A stretch of DNA of 64,000 bases from Mesaphorura yosii (lineage: Eukaryota > Arthropoda > Collembola > Poduromorpha > Tullbergiidae): contig WIXG01000200.1 of NCBI GenBank assembly GCA_009869945.1, forward strand, positions 62,001 to 126,000, in the 5' to 3' direction. The translations under genes and the position numbers were made by a program. Within the stretch, counting starts at the first letter, position 1. Every line of letters begins with the position of its first letter. Shown one piece after another: positions 13,801 to 41,629 of the stretch. Under the pieces are notes generated by a model, which was not told where the DNA came from, ran no database searches, and saw only the letters and a program-made list of their open reading frames with translations.

Positions 13801-16800
13801 AGGACTCGGGGACGGCGACAGCAGAGACGTCCACGAATTGTAGGAAATATACTAAAACATTAATAGTTGTGGATAGGTGAGATGACTTCATAAGTAGGAT
13901 TGATATTATACTTAATAGAATAACTTGGGATGAAAATAATATACGATATAAACTGCATGCGGATGACAAAGCATGCGAACTTTCGTCTCGTGTCTTATCC
14001 GAGATGAAGAGTATTCTTCTCTGAAAGAATGAATACGAAACAACAATAATAAAAGAAAGACAACCTGCTGACTCGAACCGTCAGAAAAGTGTAGCGTTAA
14101 GTAAAAGTATTCGTACCCAATTCTGCAACTTTGGCAAAATAGGAACTGTGAAGAGGAAAGGTATGCTAAGGAAGAGCTGAGCGAGTCCCATTGTAATGCA
14201 AAAGAAGTGTAGTCACGTTGCTTCAGTGCTCGTAGGAGTGCGGCGGAGAAATTCGTGAACGAAACGAGGACGGAACTTTCTTCGTCCCTTTGCGCGGAGA
14301 GTGCTCCACGCGAAGTGTGCCCGTGCAGCAGGTTGGCTGCTGGCTGAAACCAATTCCAGATTCCAGTGAAAGCAAAAGTGAGCATGTATGCTTGGCACGA
14401 AGCACAGGAGAAAGTGTGACGCAAATGCGGAGTATGAAATGAGAGAGGAAAATGAGCCGAAGAAAGCCCGAGTTCAAAATCACCAACGCCAATCTCTCTC
14501 TACTTTCTCTCATTCTCAAAGGACTTTGTCTGCGTACTGTGAGCCAGGCAAAATCTCTTTTGCTTTCATGTCGTGCATGCATGCCAACCAGCCAGGGAAG
14601 TGGTAATAATAATATATTACGGGAGAGAAAGGAACTTGGACACAGAACCCGCGATTGCTGCTCCACACAGCTCGTGCACAGTCAACCCGTAGTACGGCGC
14701 AGGGTTCGTTAGCTCGAGGAAGAAATAGCACAACGTGCACGGAGAGCACATTGCCTGCTATGGGCAAAGCCTTCGCCGTTTTCCCCAGACTTCTCATACG
14801 AATTTGAACCGCTAAGGAGGAAACATTCGCTCCGTGCTCGCTTTTCGCCACAGTAGCCCAGCTCACCGAACTCCACTTCTCAGGTCGGCCAGCCAGATCA
14901 TGACCAACATATTAAGCCTGCTCGGATCCGCAATCAAGTGGTCGCTGGCAAGCCACATTCCCTGCTCCGATTGGTCTTCCTCTCGACCGTACAAGTAACT
15001 GGAGCAGGTCAGACGACGACGTTCCGAGTCATACCACCATGAAATTAGTTTGTGTGTGAACTTGAGCTAATCGACAAGCAGGTATTTGGGGTCATGGATA
15101 ACGCGACGCGCAGGCGGTGTGAGACATTGAGTGGAGTCCAGTCCGCGGCAAGTGCTGGCAGCGTGACTCTGATTGTAGATCATTCTCATAGTAAACTGCA
15201 ACTACCTTCTTCGTCCAACAATGAACATTTCTGTCTCGTCATATTGTGAGTCGTGTGTCATTCTCTTCGTCGTCGACACAATTGTCACCTTAATACTCAA
15301 CTGGAGCCACCAAAGCCAGTTTCATGCTGCACGGTGGTTTTCTGCTAGAAATAATGAATGTACTCGTCTGTATCAGCTCCCTCGTCCTTCTGCTCAAATA
15401 CATCACTCCAGAAGTGTAAGTCACTCATTGCTTTCATTTAATTAAGCAATTCGAATCCGTGGCGAAGCTATTCAAAGAAAGAGTCAAAAGGTTTCACAAA
15501 TTCAAGGCTTTGATTAGATCTGTCATTCATTCAAAGTAAATCACTCAGACTCAACTTTTGTTCATTCGGAATGCTATACCACCAGCGTGTTCGATGGAAA
15601 TCGGAGAATCGAAGCGTGGCGAAGTGGAGCAGACGAGTGCAAGTCAGCACGTTAATCAATGAAACCCGCAAGCTTCACTGAAAGACAATTTTCTTTTCTT
15701 GTCCTCTTTTGTCAACATTTCTTTTACTTTCTTGTTGAGACAGCTCGTCATCGTCGTGCGCGTTATGATGTCTCCGTCGTCGCATTGTGTGGCTTGACTG
15801 TACAGGCTCGTTCAATCAGCGTGAGCGCAGACATCATTACATAATAAGATGCTAGTCAAAGAGTCAATGAAAGCAATTATAGATAGAAGGGCACGATAGA
15901 GTACACTTAATAGGCTTACACAGTATTACGAATGCAAACGAGCGCTCCCGTCAACCTTCATTTGGTTCCCGCACAGGACAACCAGCATGCTCAAACACGT
16001 GTTCTAAAAATTGAGACAACGTCATCATCTTGTTTGCGTGCTCTTCGCTTCTTTTAATAAACCCTTGAACGCCCGTGCTCTCTGCGACGCGTGGAGGAGA
16101 GCACAGCGAGAGTGTGGGAAAACTTTCGGGAAAGGTCAAAGGGTTCAGTTTCATCCCAAAGTGTCAAAATTGTATCTCTTTGGTCAGATGAAGTAGCGAG
16201 CGGGCGAAGGAGGCACGACGAAGAGGCGAAAGCACGCGAGAGAAGGAAGTTTCGTTTTATGCTGCTACTTTCTTGGCTGTAACGTTTTCATCGTCTCGTG
16301 CGCGCGGGCACATGTACATAGGAACGGAGTAAACACATTGTGTGTGAGCAGTCAGGGATGCGGGCGGAGTTTTTGTTCTCTTCTTTTCACTCGGGATGTT
16401 GTGAGTTTATGTTCATCTGGCTCGCGTGCTCTCAGCGTGGAGGGCTATTCTGGTCCTCGACTAGCTTGCTTACTCGTTCTGGCCTTTTCATCGTCTGCTG
16501 AGTTTTATATTTTCTGCAAAAAGATATTGAAAGATGCGAGGATGAGAGAGCATAGGTCACGTACACGGGTTTTGGTTGGAGTTGTGCAGCAGCCAACGCT
16601 TGTGCAAACGCGTTTGGCAAATAGCACGAGTGTATTCACTTTTATGAAATTTCGGAGCTGCCTTCCTCCTACATTGTTTTGCACTAAGCCGCACAGAGAC
16701 TCAGTGCATAGCTGTACGCATATATAGATTTATGTTGTAACATTTTATCCGCACACATACACTGAGGCTTTCCCTGAGGAAAATAAAGCCCGAACTGGCA

Positions 16801-19800
16801 CACTGCTCGCTCGCAGTGTCTGCATACGACCCATACATTGTAGAACCAAATGCTTGCAATGCAAAGTGAGGAAAATCAATATTAGAGAAACGAGGAGGCC
16901 GAATGCGCAAAGCTTGGCTCTTTACCTTTCCCACTGGCAGACTAGCACACTTTTCCTTTATGATTATTATATTTCAGAGGAATTTAGACTCCACTTGTAA
17001 AGGATATTGTATTACGTATGTATTTATGCTACAGAGCCACCAGCAACTAACACGGCTTGCTCTTTCTCTCCGATTCCAGTCAGTCTTGAGCGTAATGTAT
17101 GATGATGTGTTCTTTAACTCCACTCACTCGCACACTCCGAAACGTCCACAATACAAAACACAAACCAATTTCCTCTACCTTTCGCCAGCAGCCAGAACAA
17201 ACTCGGCCGCGCTGTGCAAACACCTTCCCAGAATCGAAAATCAGCCTCATCACATTTTTCTATGCCGTTTGAGCAAATTTACCATAAGTGAAAATGCCAA
17301 AGTACAAAACAAGACGAGTAACTTGTTAAAACTCTGCTTTTCTCCCCCATACGTTTTTATTGCAGTCAACGCGTACACGGCCCTGTGCTGATTCTAAGTA
17401 TCCAGTTCCTCGGTACACATTTTGTATATTTGGTAAATTGATCACAGCTCCAGACGAAATACACTCACCTCATACATAAATGTCAGCCCGCACTCTGCAG
17501 CGGGATTAATAATGAAGAAAGCACAGACTACATTTGCAGAATTTGCACTCCACATCCGCTACGGATCGGAGGCCGTGTGACTCGATGGGCATAAAAATTG
17601 CAGATCTTGATTATCGTCATGTTTCTCAATCTAACTCCCTCATGGATTCACACCAATGACTTAGTGCCCGTGCACACGTCGCACTATGCGAACAATTTGT
17701 ACCTGCGCGCTTGGATGGGCACCGTTTTCAATTACATGGCACTCGTGGCGTCATTACCATGTAGAAGTGCATTCGACCAGTTCGTGCAGGAAGAATACTA
17801 ATGTGTATACGGACCGTAATGGGAGAGAACGAAAGTAGAAAATGACAAAATAATGTTTATTTTAAAGGAGAAAACTTGAGCGGGCGAGCTGCACATTGTA
17901 CGCGGCTCCTAAACGAGTGAGTACGGTTTCAGTGCTATTTTAATATCAGCAGCCACGGATTCAAGGGAAAGAGGCAAGTGAAATGCTGTGTGGTAGTCTC
18001 GGAGCTATTTGCTTTACTTTGCTTTACAAAGTAATCTTAATAATATGAGAATATGTAAGCATGTCACAAGTTGCTTTTGGAAAGAAAAGTTCAGCAGGTA
18101 CTTTGCCCAACGAACCCAAGTATAGGAAACAACTTGCTCATGTAACTTTCTTGCACTGCACGGAAAATACGATTATTATGATTACTTAGCTCTTCTTACA
18201 CATCAGTTGCTTGTTACTTGCTTATAGGTTAACTGCAAAAAGTGCACCTATTCGTAGGAATATTGAATTTGACATTTCTATATTGCCTGATATTTATTAG
18301 CGTTGAAATTGCCCCGGTATGAAATGATAACGTACACCAACAAATTGTATCATCATAAGCAAGCGCAGTATTGCCCAGGAAAATGCTGCAGAATTTCGCG
18401 CACCACTCAATTAGCTCTCTTCGAGTGCACTTAACCAGGTTTCACGAGGCACACTCAACCAATCCAGCACCCCTTCATACGCCTCATTGACCCGTGCACG
18501 ATGTATTTGACGTCAGAGTTGCTCCGGTTCAAGCAGAGCATGTCGAATTGGCGCTTATCCGGACTCGTGTTACACGGAACCTGGAATTGCTAAAATTAAA
18601 GAGGCAATTTGTATGTAAGTAGACGTTTCTCGTGGTATGCGCCCAAATGAATTGGTCATGGTGGTAATTTTTATATAAATTTTGCAAATTACGCGGTGTA
18701 GACATGGAATTACAATAAATAATACGTCTGCCAACATGAGCACCGAACAGCGGGCTTTGTGGTGCTGGAGCTGAATAATTAATGGAAATAATTTATTTAA
18801 ATGGCTACATTTCTACGGTCCCAGCCAGCAGCCACTCGCTCAACTCTTTGTGCCTTCGTGTGCATGAAAAATTATGGACGACTTGACTGATTCTCTTTAT
18901 GTTGATACTGGCAAGTTAATAAAATGTTAAACATTTCATCTCACACACAGACTATTTGTAAAAGTCTTTTCTTACCTGCGCTGAGCAGTAGCGATAAACC
19001 ATTCTCTCCTGCTTCTAGGAACCGTGTCCCATATTTTATTCCATCATGTACTCGTGCAGCAGCGCTCCATTTATTCAAAAGTTAGTCGCTCATAATAAAT
19101 ACTAATATCATTCCACCTGAAGGAATAGGAGACCAGGAAGGCAGGAAAGAGTAGAAAAAATCAGTATTTTTACGCTTGAATCACTCATTCTCACATCTAC
19201 ACTTTTCCTTTTATCTCCGAGTCTCCTCTTTCACTCTGCGCTTCTCCGCTTCTGCACAATTTCACCTTGGATATTTCTCCGCATCACGATGAAAATGAAG
19301 TAAAGATGATATATGGAGCACCAGAGGAAGGAAAGAACGTCCGGGCAACAAACAGCACGCAAAAGAGGAAAAACATGTTTTACTTCCAACTCATTTCTGC
19401 TCCTCTATTTTTTTAATTTTTCGACTTGTTCCTTCCATTCAGCGTAATCTGATTAACTTCAAATGTAAACAGGTTTCGGGCCTTCGCGTGAGCCTCCGAC
19501 CGTCTACGGGCAGTGTAAATAGCCGAGATTTCTTGAATACACAAAAAACCCTTGTTCTCTCATCAGAATCCTTTTCAGTTCTCTCACGTCGTCTCTGCTC
19601 TCTTTAACTACGCTCTTTCTCTCAACCAACATTAAAAAACTTTTTCTATTCGTTAAATCGGAATCAAGACTGCCAAGTGGAATGCCAGCAAGTAACTCCT
19701 TCATCGAATCAAATCTGAGCTTAACCAAACGTATTTCAGTACTACGCAAAGTGTACAAGTTGGTTATTTTATTATTGCATGATGTTACATCGAGAGCTGA

Positions 19801-22800
19801 TGACTTTCCTTTTGTGTAATTTCTCAATCGTATTAGCAGTTCACACTCACGAAGAACGGAGCGCTCGTGAAATTAATAAACTTAGCGAAGATTGGGTTCA
19901 TCAGCATAGTAAAATTTGTTATTGTATTTGGTCTTCTTCGGCAAACTTTGACAGTCAAATTATTTCTCTCATCTCACTCTCACTGTGTCGTGTCTGATTC
20001 TGATGGCATGATGAAACAAATCTCATATTCTTCCACGTAAAGCCATTTACTCATCGTGTATGTCTGTTTAACAGAATTTGTGTATTAGTCAGCCTAGAAG
20101 TGGCACAATCATGTTGTCATTTCTGCCTTAATGCAAGGTACGCCTGTCAACTGAACAAAAAAGCATTTCCCCGTACTACGAACAATTCCTAAATATAAAC
20201 TAAACTAAATACTTTCATCGAGTATCTGCTGACGAGTGTCATGCTTGTCGCGGTTGTGATTAGTGATGGCACTAATTGTAATAGGTGAGACCTCCGACAA
20301 CTACTTGAATTTTCGACCTACAATTCTATTTTTCTATTGCAACCAAGAACGTGAAGCTCGTTATCAATCTGGCGTTGAAACACTTTTTATTGATAGAGAT
20401 AGAAACCCACACGCAGCATATTCAATAGGTTTCAGTTACTGAAACCAGACGTTGTATTTTACGGTACTAAGTCAAAGGAATCTGTTACGACATTTAAATC
20501 CGTTCGTGGTGTCACTTTGATCTTAAATTAAAGTCCCGTCAGCATTCAGCGAAATCAGTATGATACCCCCAGCATCTGCACAATAAGTTGGCCACAGAGT
20601 TCATCAATCTGTGTTAATTACATTTCAAATTAACAGAATTGCTAGTTATCGATTGTGTCAGTTAATTAACATGAAAGCATAAAACTTTTCATTTCTTACC
20701 ATTGGCCATTTAGTCCTGGCAACGACAATATTTCGCAGGCACTATTTCATTGTTTTATCATCAATTTCAGAAATAATTGATGGCACAAGTAATTTAACAA
20801 GCCTTCGTTCATAAAATCCATTTGCAAAACAATGGGTGTCGCCTTATTTCGCAATATTTGTGTCCTGCAAACAGTTGGTTTGTGTTTACTTAGACATATT
20901 TGCTTTTAGCCGTCAATCGCACACAGGCGAGCTTTAATTTACTTCAGAACCGTGTAAGACATTTTTGTCCATGTATTGTGTGCCTGTATTAAGCACGAAA
21001 TTATATTAATGGTATTCTAAAAGAATCTACCTTTAGCCTTCATTATTCAGATGAGTTGAATGATATGAATTTATGACCTACTTGGTTTATTGAAAATTAT
21101 TGTTTCGGTGCCTCCATTGCCACGATTTGCTGCGTCGGTGCGGCGAAGAAAGGAAGCTGAACACGATTGAACGAACGCAAACGTCCGGTTTTCTATTTTC
21201 TCTTTTGTTTAACATCCATATATTAAATAACATAATATTAACATTGTGCACCAACGGGAGCAGTTGCTGCTTAAGCTAGGCCCATTTTCTGATCATTGCT
21301 TTCTCCTGCTCTTCCTTTCCCCCTTACTTGCCAAGCGGTTATTCAAACAAATCGCCTTCCTTTCTAAATCTAAAATTATATTTGGCTTCTTCCCGGCCGG
21401 ATTATGCATTCATACCAGGCGCAGTACTGCTTCCAGGAATAAGCGTCTCAGCGCACGAGACCGCCGCACCAAAGAGTCATATTTCTTCGTTTCATTTCTC
21501 CATTCCTTTCTTTGACTTTCTTGACTGGGCTGAGGTTTTATGCTCTCTGCCATTTTACCTTTTATGCCACGCACGCGAGACGAGAATGCAGGCACTAGCG
21601 AAAAGTTATTCATACTTGGAGAACGGAGAATGCATTAAGAAACACATCGTGCAGGCAGAGTGACACTAATCACACCCTTACAATCAACAGTAATAACAAT
21701 AATGCTTGGGGTTCAGTAAGTACCTGAAGTTTAAAGTGATGACGCAAGTTGGTCTTTTACCTTACTTTATCATACCGAACACGACGCATTTTTTGTTGTT
21801 GTTCCAACACACAAAGTTCAACCCAAGTGTGTTTACAAAACGAAAATCTAAAAAAAAACTGCTTTCACTTAAACTCTCCATCCTGCATGTGTTTGACAAT
21901 TCGCGCATTTGCATACACGAAAGCGATGCCACAAGTACTTCAGCTGCAAGTGCACAGATAAACACTTCTGTCTTTTCATTGTTATGAGACAAGGGCACTT
22001 TTACGGCTTCCATAAAACGTTCAAACGGGCAAAAATATTTCACATATTATTTGTGAATACAAGCGCGTTCTCATTTTGTTGTCATTTTATGTGTCATTTC
22101 TTCGCAAATTAAACAGAGAACTCATGGAACCAATTTGGCACGCTTTCTTTTTGTTGCTAGTATTATGATCCAAGTTATTATTGTTTTAACTGTCACAAGG
22201 TAGCGAATCCCAGGTGCAGCGAGACTTTATTTTTTATATCGAGATTAAATCAAAATCACGACCCACAAAGCCATTAACTGTGCTCACAGAAAGCCCCATA
22301 AAATCGCAAAGGCGGAAAATGTGAGAACAATATGACATCTGTGATACGTTGTATGGAGCGCATGTTAATATTTCGAATTAATGTTTGCATCATGGCAGAG
22401 AGATAAAACGGCATTAAAAAATCCATTTCGCTAAAAGACAAAAGCGTGAGTGCTCCAAGAACTAACATGTTGCCTTTATGGATCCGCGCGTTTACGACGG
22501 AGCTGGAAAATTAATTCCCATCTGCTCCAGTTGACAAAATGAAAGAAAGTCGTAAAATATTGAAATCGGCTTTGGAATTGGAAAGAGACGGAAACGAGAA
22601 ACAGGACTGTGTGGCTGAGTTGTGAATGTAGTAAGTTCCGCTTGCAGCTTTCCGTACTGGACTCTTGCGCATGTAATAAATGTGCGTTATGATGTGAGCA
22701 AGGACAAGCGCTAGAAAGGTAGTTAAGAAATGTTTTTCCGCTTTGTCGGAGAAGTATTGATTCAACTCGGAAAAGTTATAATAATATGGCGTAGAATACT

Positions 22801-25800
22801 GCGAGAAAGTAAAGTTGGAGTGTCATTTGTCTATTTCGCGTGATTTTGTGCATTGACGGTGGAGAATAAAGGCAGCTGGGGGACCCACAGCAGTGAGCGT
22901 GCTTCTAATCTCTTTGGAATTCGAACACCACGGCTCGGTGTCAACCAGCAACTTTTGTCTGTCAACCTTCTCGCCCGTCCAGACCCAAGACATGCTAATG
23001 AATGGTGTTTCTGGTGTCTCTCGTATATTTAGAACACTATATCACGCCTCTCTGTGCCGCGTCTCCCCCACACGATACACGATATGATTAAGCATTCAAA
23101 AAGTAGTTTTTGAGGTCAAAGAGCAAAATAGTCATGGCATGTCACGCACAAATTCAACCTTACTATATTACAGGTTTCATGTTCCCAACTTGAGAAATGA
23201 AAGTCAGAAACAAGGTACCGAAAGTATTCGGTTCTTGTGTCGCCTTGCGCCGTTCCGAATGGTGTCAGAAGTCAAACGGCACTTCCACCCAAAATGAAAG
23301 CCGCAGTAGCTACGAACAATTGAATCGAGAAGGAGTCCTTGCCTTAGTCCCGAACCTCTTTTCCATTTACTAGTTTCTCACTCACTCACTTGATTTTTAT
23401 ATTTTCCTGATTTTGACATGAAAGGTAACGGGAAGCATGTTTGGCCGAAGCATCTAAGCGAATAAAACTACGCATTCCCGAACACGACAGTTTTGATTTC
23501 CTGTTCACTCTCATGATTCATTTGAACAACGTATGTAGTTATTACTGCACACACGCATGCAATGAAAATGGCAAATCAAAACTCCAGAAAGCCAAGTCTG
23601 AAGAGTACGGGTAGATTGACTGCTCTGAAAGAAAAATGGTTGGCTTTCACGAAGTGTGCCATGTATAGTATAGTTAAGTATAGTAATTTTGTATAAAAAT
23701 AACCACCGAGTCTTTCATTAGCGCGCTTAAATAAAGTTTCAGCCTGAAAGCGAGACATCAGCTTTCACACAATCGTGTATCAAACATTTAATTCGCATAC
23801 AAATGGAAAAAGAGGAGATAGAGAATGAGTGAGGGGAACAATTTGAAGTTTCAAATTGAAGAAGAATGCATGCTTCTCCAATCATGCTCGCATTACTTGG
23901 AATAATTTATGTAATAAAAACTGGCTTTTGTAGGATAAAGTTAAAGTAGTGCTACAATAAATGATAATAACGATAGTTTTACAGTAGTGCTAGTTTGCTG
24001 GCTAAAGCGCTTAGGTAAGTACGAGAATGAGGGTAACTTGATTTATTTTATATCTCGTACGAATAAACCGGCACCACTGATTGCAGGTAGTTCGAGGTTT
24101 GCTAATTCATCTAGCTGCGGACAAGAAATGCAAGACATATAAAGAAATTAAAGTGGAAGAATCGTATTTAGAGGTAGCGAAAGTTATTCGTATGTGGAGA
24201 ACAGCTGTGAAATGAATCCTTCCTTCCTTTGTTTTTGACACTTAATTTTTTTTTATTGTCTAATTTATTTGGTTTAGATGTTCTCCTGAAAGCCTCTCGT
24301 TTAATGTCGTTCGTTAATTTTTTACTTGGAAGGAATTAAAAGTTAATCTAAATGCGAATCTAAATTGGAAAATACTTTCTCCAACTCTTTTATAGTTTCT
24401 ATGGACCAGCTTCATTAGCCAGGTCTAATTCCGTCGAGTCGTACTGCTTTGACACTGAGTACAAACAAGATTGGGTGGCTGTAGGCTGTATAGTCTCTCA
24501 TTGTAACCAAATACGCAATTAACGCGGTCTCAATCCGTACCACACGTGAACTGAGTTCTACTTATTGTCTTCATTATTACTTCTTGTGTGTGTTTATTTT
24601 GTGGAGACATGCAAAGCATAAAGCAGCACGTAGCACGTCTGAGGTTCCATAAATATTTATACTTCTTACAGAGGAGCCAAACAATCATAAAAATATAATT
24701 CCATACATAAAACTTGCGCCTTCTCGTTCCCTCTTATCTCACGCATTTGGTCTTCGTGCCCACAGGATAAGCCCTCACAATTGGAGGCTGTATGCATACA
24801 GCAGCCTACTTTGGCACAAGTTTCCTTCACTACGCGACGCCCGTGCAAAAGTTTTGTTAAGAATATTATGTGATAGATGCTGTGCACTTTTTATTTCTGA
24901 CTTTTACTCTTCAATCTATTGATCTCAAGAGAAACTTTCTTTCTCTTTTCCTTTCTTCTTCACTTTTTGTTTTCCCCTGCCAGCAGGTTTGTGAGTGAAG
25001 AATTATCTCCTTTCTCTGCTGGCGAAGAGATTGGTTTCCCCACAGTGTGGCGGTGGCCCGAGTCGCTGTCTTTCCAAAATTAAAGACGTAATGCACGTCG
25101 CTGGGCGAGAGTATGAGTGGAATAGCCCTCCATACAGTGAGCTGTCCCGGCGCTTGATATTTTTGAACTGCGAGGAAGATCAAGCTGATTCTTTCGCATT
25201 TCCATGTCCGTAGACTGCTTCTTTGCAGCAACATGAAACTACGAGGCCCGCAGCATGAAAAATTGAGCTCCGCAGCAAAGTAAGTCGGAATAAGTACATA
25301 ATAGTGTTTTGGATGTCGTAAATAAGTTTCGTCTTCAAGTGGGCCGAGTATTTGCACAAAAATCGAAGTGCGGGATTCGTAATGCAGTTAGAGAAGACGG
25401 AAGTTTAAAGAGGATGGATTGGAGACGAGGGTGAATGGGCATCTCGATGTCCACTGCCCAGACAAGTCCTGAGTGGGAGCGTTAGGTCTATGAGAAAGTG
25501 TGAGAGATCGGAAGAGAATACACAAAGGGATGCTGTGACTGTTTGGAGGAGAAAAGAAAAATATGTGTGGTAATGGAATTCAGAAATGGTTTCTACTGTA
25601 TTACCTTTAAAAACAGGAGAGATGAAAAAATCAATAGGGATTATGTGTAGTGTAGTATAGTTAAGTAGTGCGAGCAAACCCACCGACACATATTTTCAGT
25701 TTGCTGGTCTTATACACCAGTAACCACGACTTACCAATACCACCACAACTTTCTTCTTCTGCGATGTACGCCGTCGGAAACTAAACTTCTTTCTTCTCCT

Positions 25801-27723
25801 CTCCTCTGTTCTCTCCTCCTTCATCGTGTTAGGGCAGAGACAGTGAAAGTTTTCTGAATTAGGTAATCCTTATAGTTGATGTACCACAGTCGCAGATTAT
25901 AGGTGCCGTAGGCAAAGATAAAATGAGCAGCATAAACAGAAATATCTCAACAACTCGTTCGACTGTACGACATGTTTTATGGAACCGGGACTCTTTGTTC
26001 GGTCTGAGGAATCCAATGCGGGTGCCGTTTATGCCGTGAGAACAGCAAAAGGAAAGGAAGAAACGGGATTTTCATTTTATTTTTGTATTTTATTTCTTAT
26101 TCTCTTTTCTATCTGACCACCTAAAACATTTGTCAAAAGATTTCCTTCCGCGTGTCGGGGGAAAGGCTAACCGCACGGAATCCCACTCAAACTTGGTCCG
26201 ACGAGAAGGTGGCGGTAGGAGGCAGACAGAGGAAAGGCGAGGGCGCGCGAAGCTCGAGAAAATCACATCTGCATCTGTTGACACTGATCTGTCTTTGTGC
26301 TTGAGAGACGGCGTGAGGCTTTGAGTGGAATGTGGAATGCGAATCTGGAGAAAATCACACATACTCACAAGGAGAGTCCACAGGTCGTCCCCTTTCAAAT
26401 TCAGTTCAAAATTTTTGTGATGATAGCCCCGGCCCAGAAACTCCCAAAAGTGGTCTCAGTTCCCGCAACACTCAAAGGAACCCAAGATATGGACCTGTGA
26501 ACCCTCCTTGTCAGGGTAATTCTGTGCAGTATGCGAAAATGTAACGGGTGATGAAATTATATATCGGAAAAATAAGCACGGTGAAGGGAAGATTGGATAC
26601 AAGTGTCGATTACATGTTACAATATGGCAGGCGTGGAGAGAGTGTGAAGAAATGTCAATATATTGATTCAGGTTTCATTCTCTTGCTCTCGTTTATTTAT
26701 TTTTTAAGATTGCGATTCACACAACACAATTTTATCAGCAGAGCGAGTTGTCGGAACTTTTCCCAAATTGTTGTAATCTCATTTCTTTTCGCGTGTGCAC
26801 TATTTACGTTTAACTTTTGAAGGAGTATAACAATCTTGTCCATACGCTCACACTAGTGAGATAATCTGCATAATACTGCTCCCAGCTTTCTCTTTGTCAT
26901 TTTTCATCTCGAGAGCTGAGGTGAAAGTGGTGTGTCCTCAGCCCGCGCAGAAATAAATTCTGGGCTGGCATGGCTTGATGGCGTGGCGAATGCTGTCGCT
27001 ACAAAGATATCGGGAGTCAGGGAAAGAGAGAAGATAAGCCCACAGCAAGTTTGTCTTTTTGAAAGCTAAGTGGCAGCGCACCAACGGCACAGTCGAGAGA
27101 GAGACTGGCAGGATGGCTGCGGAGCAGAGCAAGCACGGCCTTAAGTAGAGTTTGGACAGACGCCAAAATTGTAAGCCATAATAATATAAGACCTAGAAAG
27201 AGTCTTTCGGAGAAAATGCCTTAAAATATTTTGTTTACTTGTTGTACTTTGCACCAAGTATTAACTAAAAGAATATTGCCTTCTCCCGAAATGGCACTTT
27301 GTAACTTTCTCTCTTATCCACAACTTTATGTAAATTGCAAACTCACAAAGAAACCAGTAAATCAATTTATTAGTCATTGGTGGTCACTTTGTTCTGCTCT
27401 CCACTGCACAGCAACAGAGGTTCCCCTTCCACACTCTCTCCTTCCCTTTTGTCTACTCCTAGTCTATGAAAGTGAAATTCGCGGGTTTCAAGCGGTTCGT
27501 GAACTTGTTTTGAAATGAGGATTAAAATATGCATTGCGGCAAAAATGTGCAACATCGCGAAACATCCGCATCAGGAAGATCAGGGCCCAACAAGGAAGTA
27601 GACGGCGGACGGAGTGAAACGAATGGCCGTAAAAGACCAAAGTCTGCGTCTTTGCACGGACAATGATATGCAGAGCTCTTGAATTATGTATGATATTTTT
27701 ATTGTTGTATTATACTTTTACAG
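1830..27723. other. Rdl: About 26 kb without a convincing coding exon; probable promoter and first-intron space of Rdl
   Basis: I see no recognisable protein domain on either strand here. Blocks at about 7.8-9.3 kb and 14.1-16.6 kb are richer in G+C than the rest and have strong purine/pyrimidine strand bias, as 5' regulatory or leader DNA can. The longest open frame, 3890-4528 on the plus strand (212 codons), runs through pyrimidine-rich DNA. Long frames at 12699-13241 and 13912-14424 on the minus strand lie in similarly biased DNA. The missing signal-peptide exon of Rdl should be in this stretch or beyond it. No tRNA, rRNA, long tandem array or CRISPR is visible. Confidence 0.6.

Positions 27724-41629
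<13,906 letters not shown>

Noticed and set aside
13912-14866. Several overlapping long minus-strand frames (up to 170 codons)
   Set aside because: Three frames are open over the same purine-rich DNA at once, as expected from composition rather than coding; no domain is visible.
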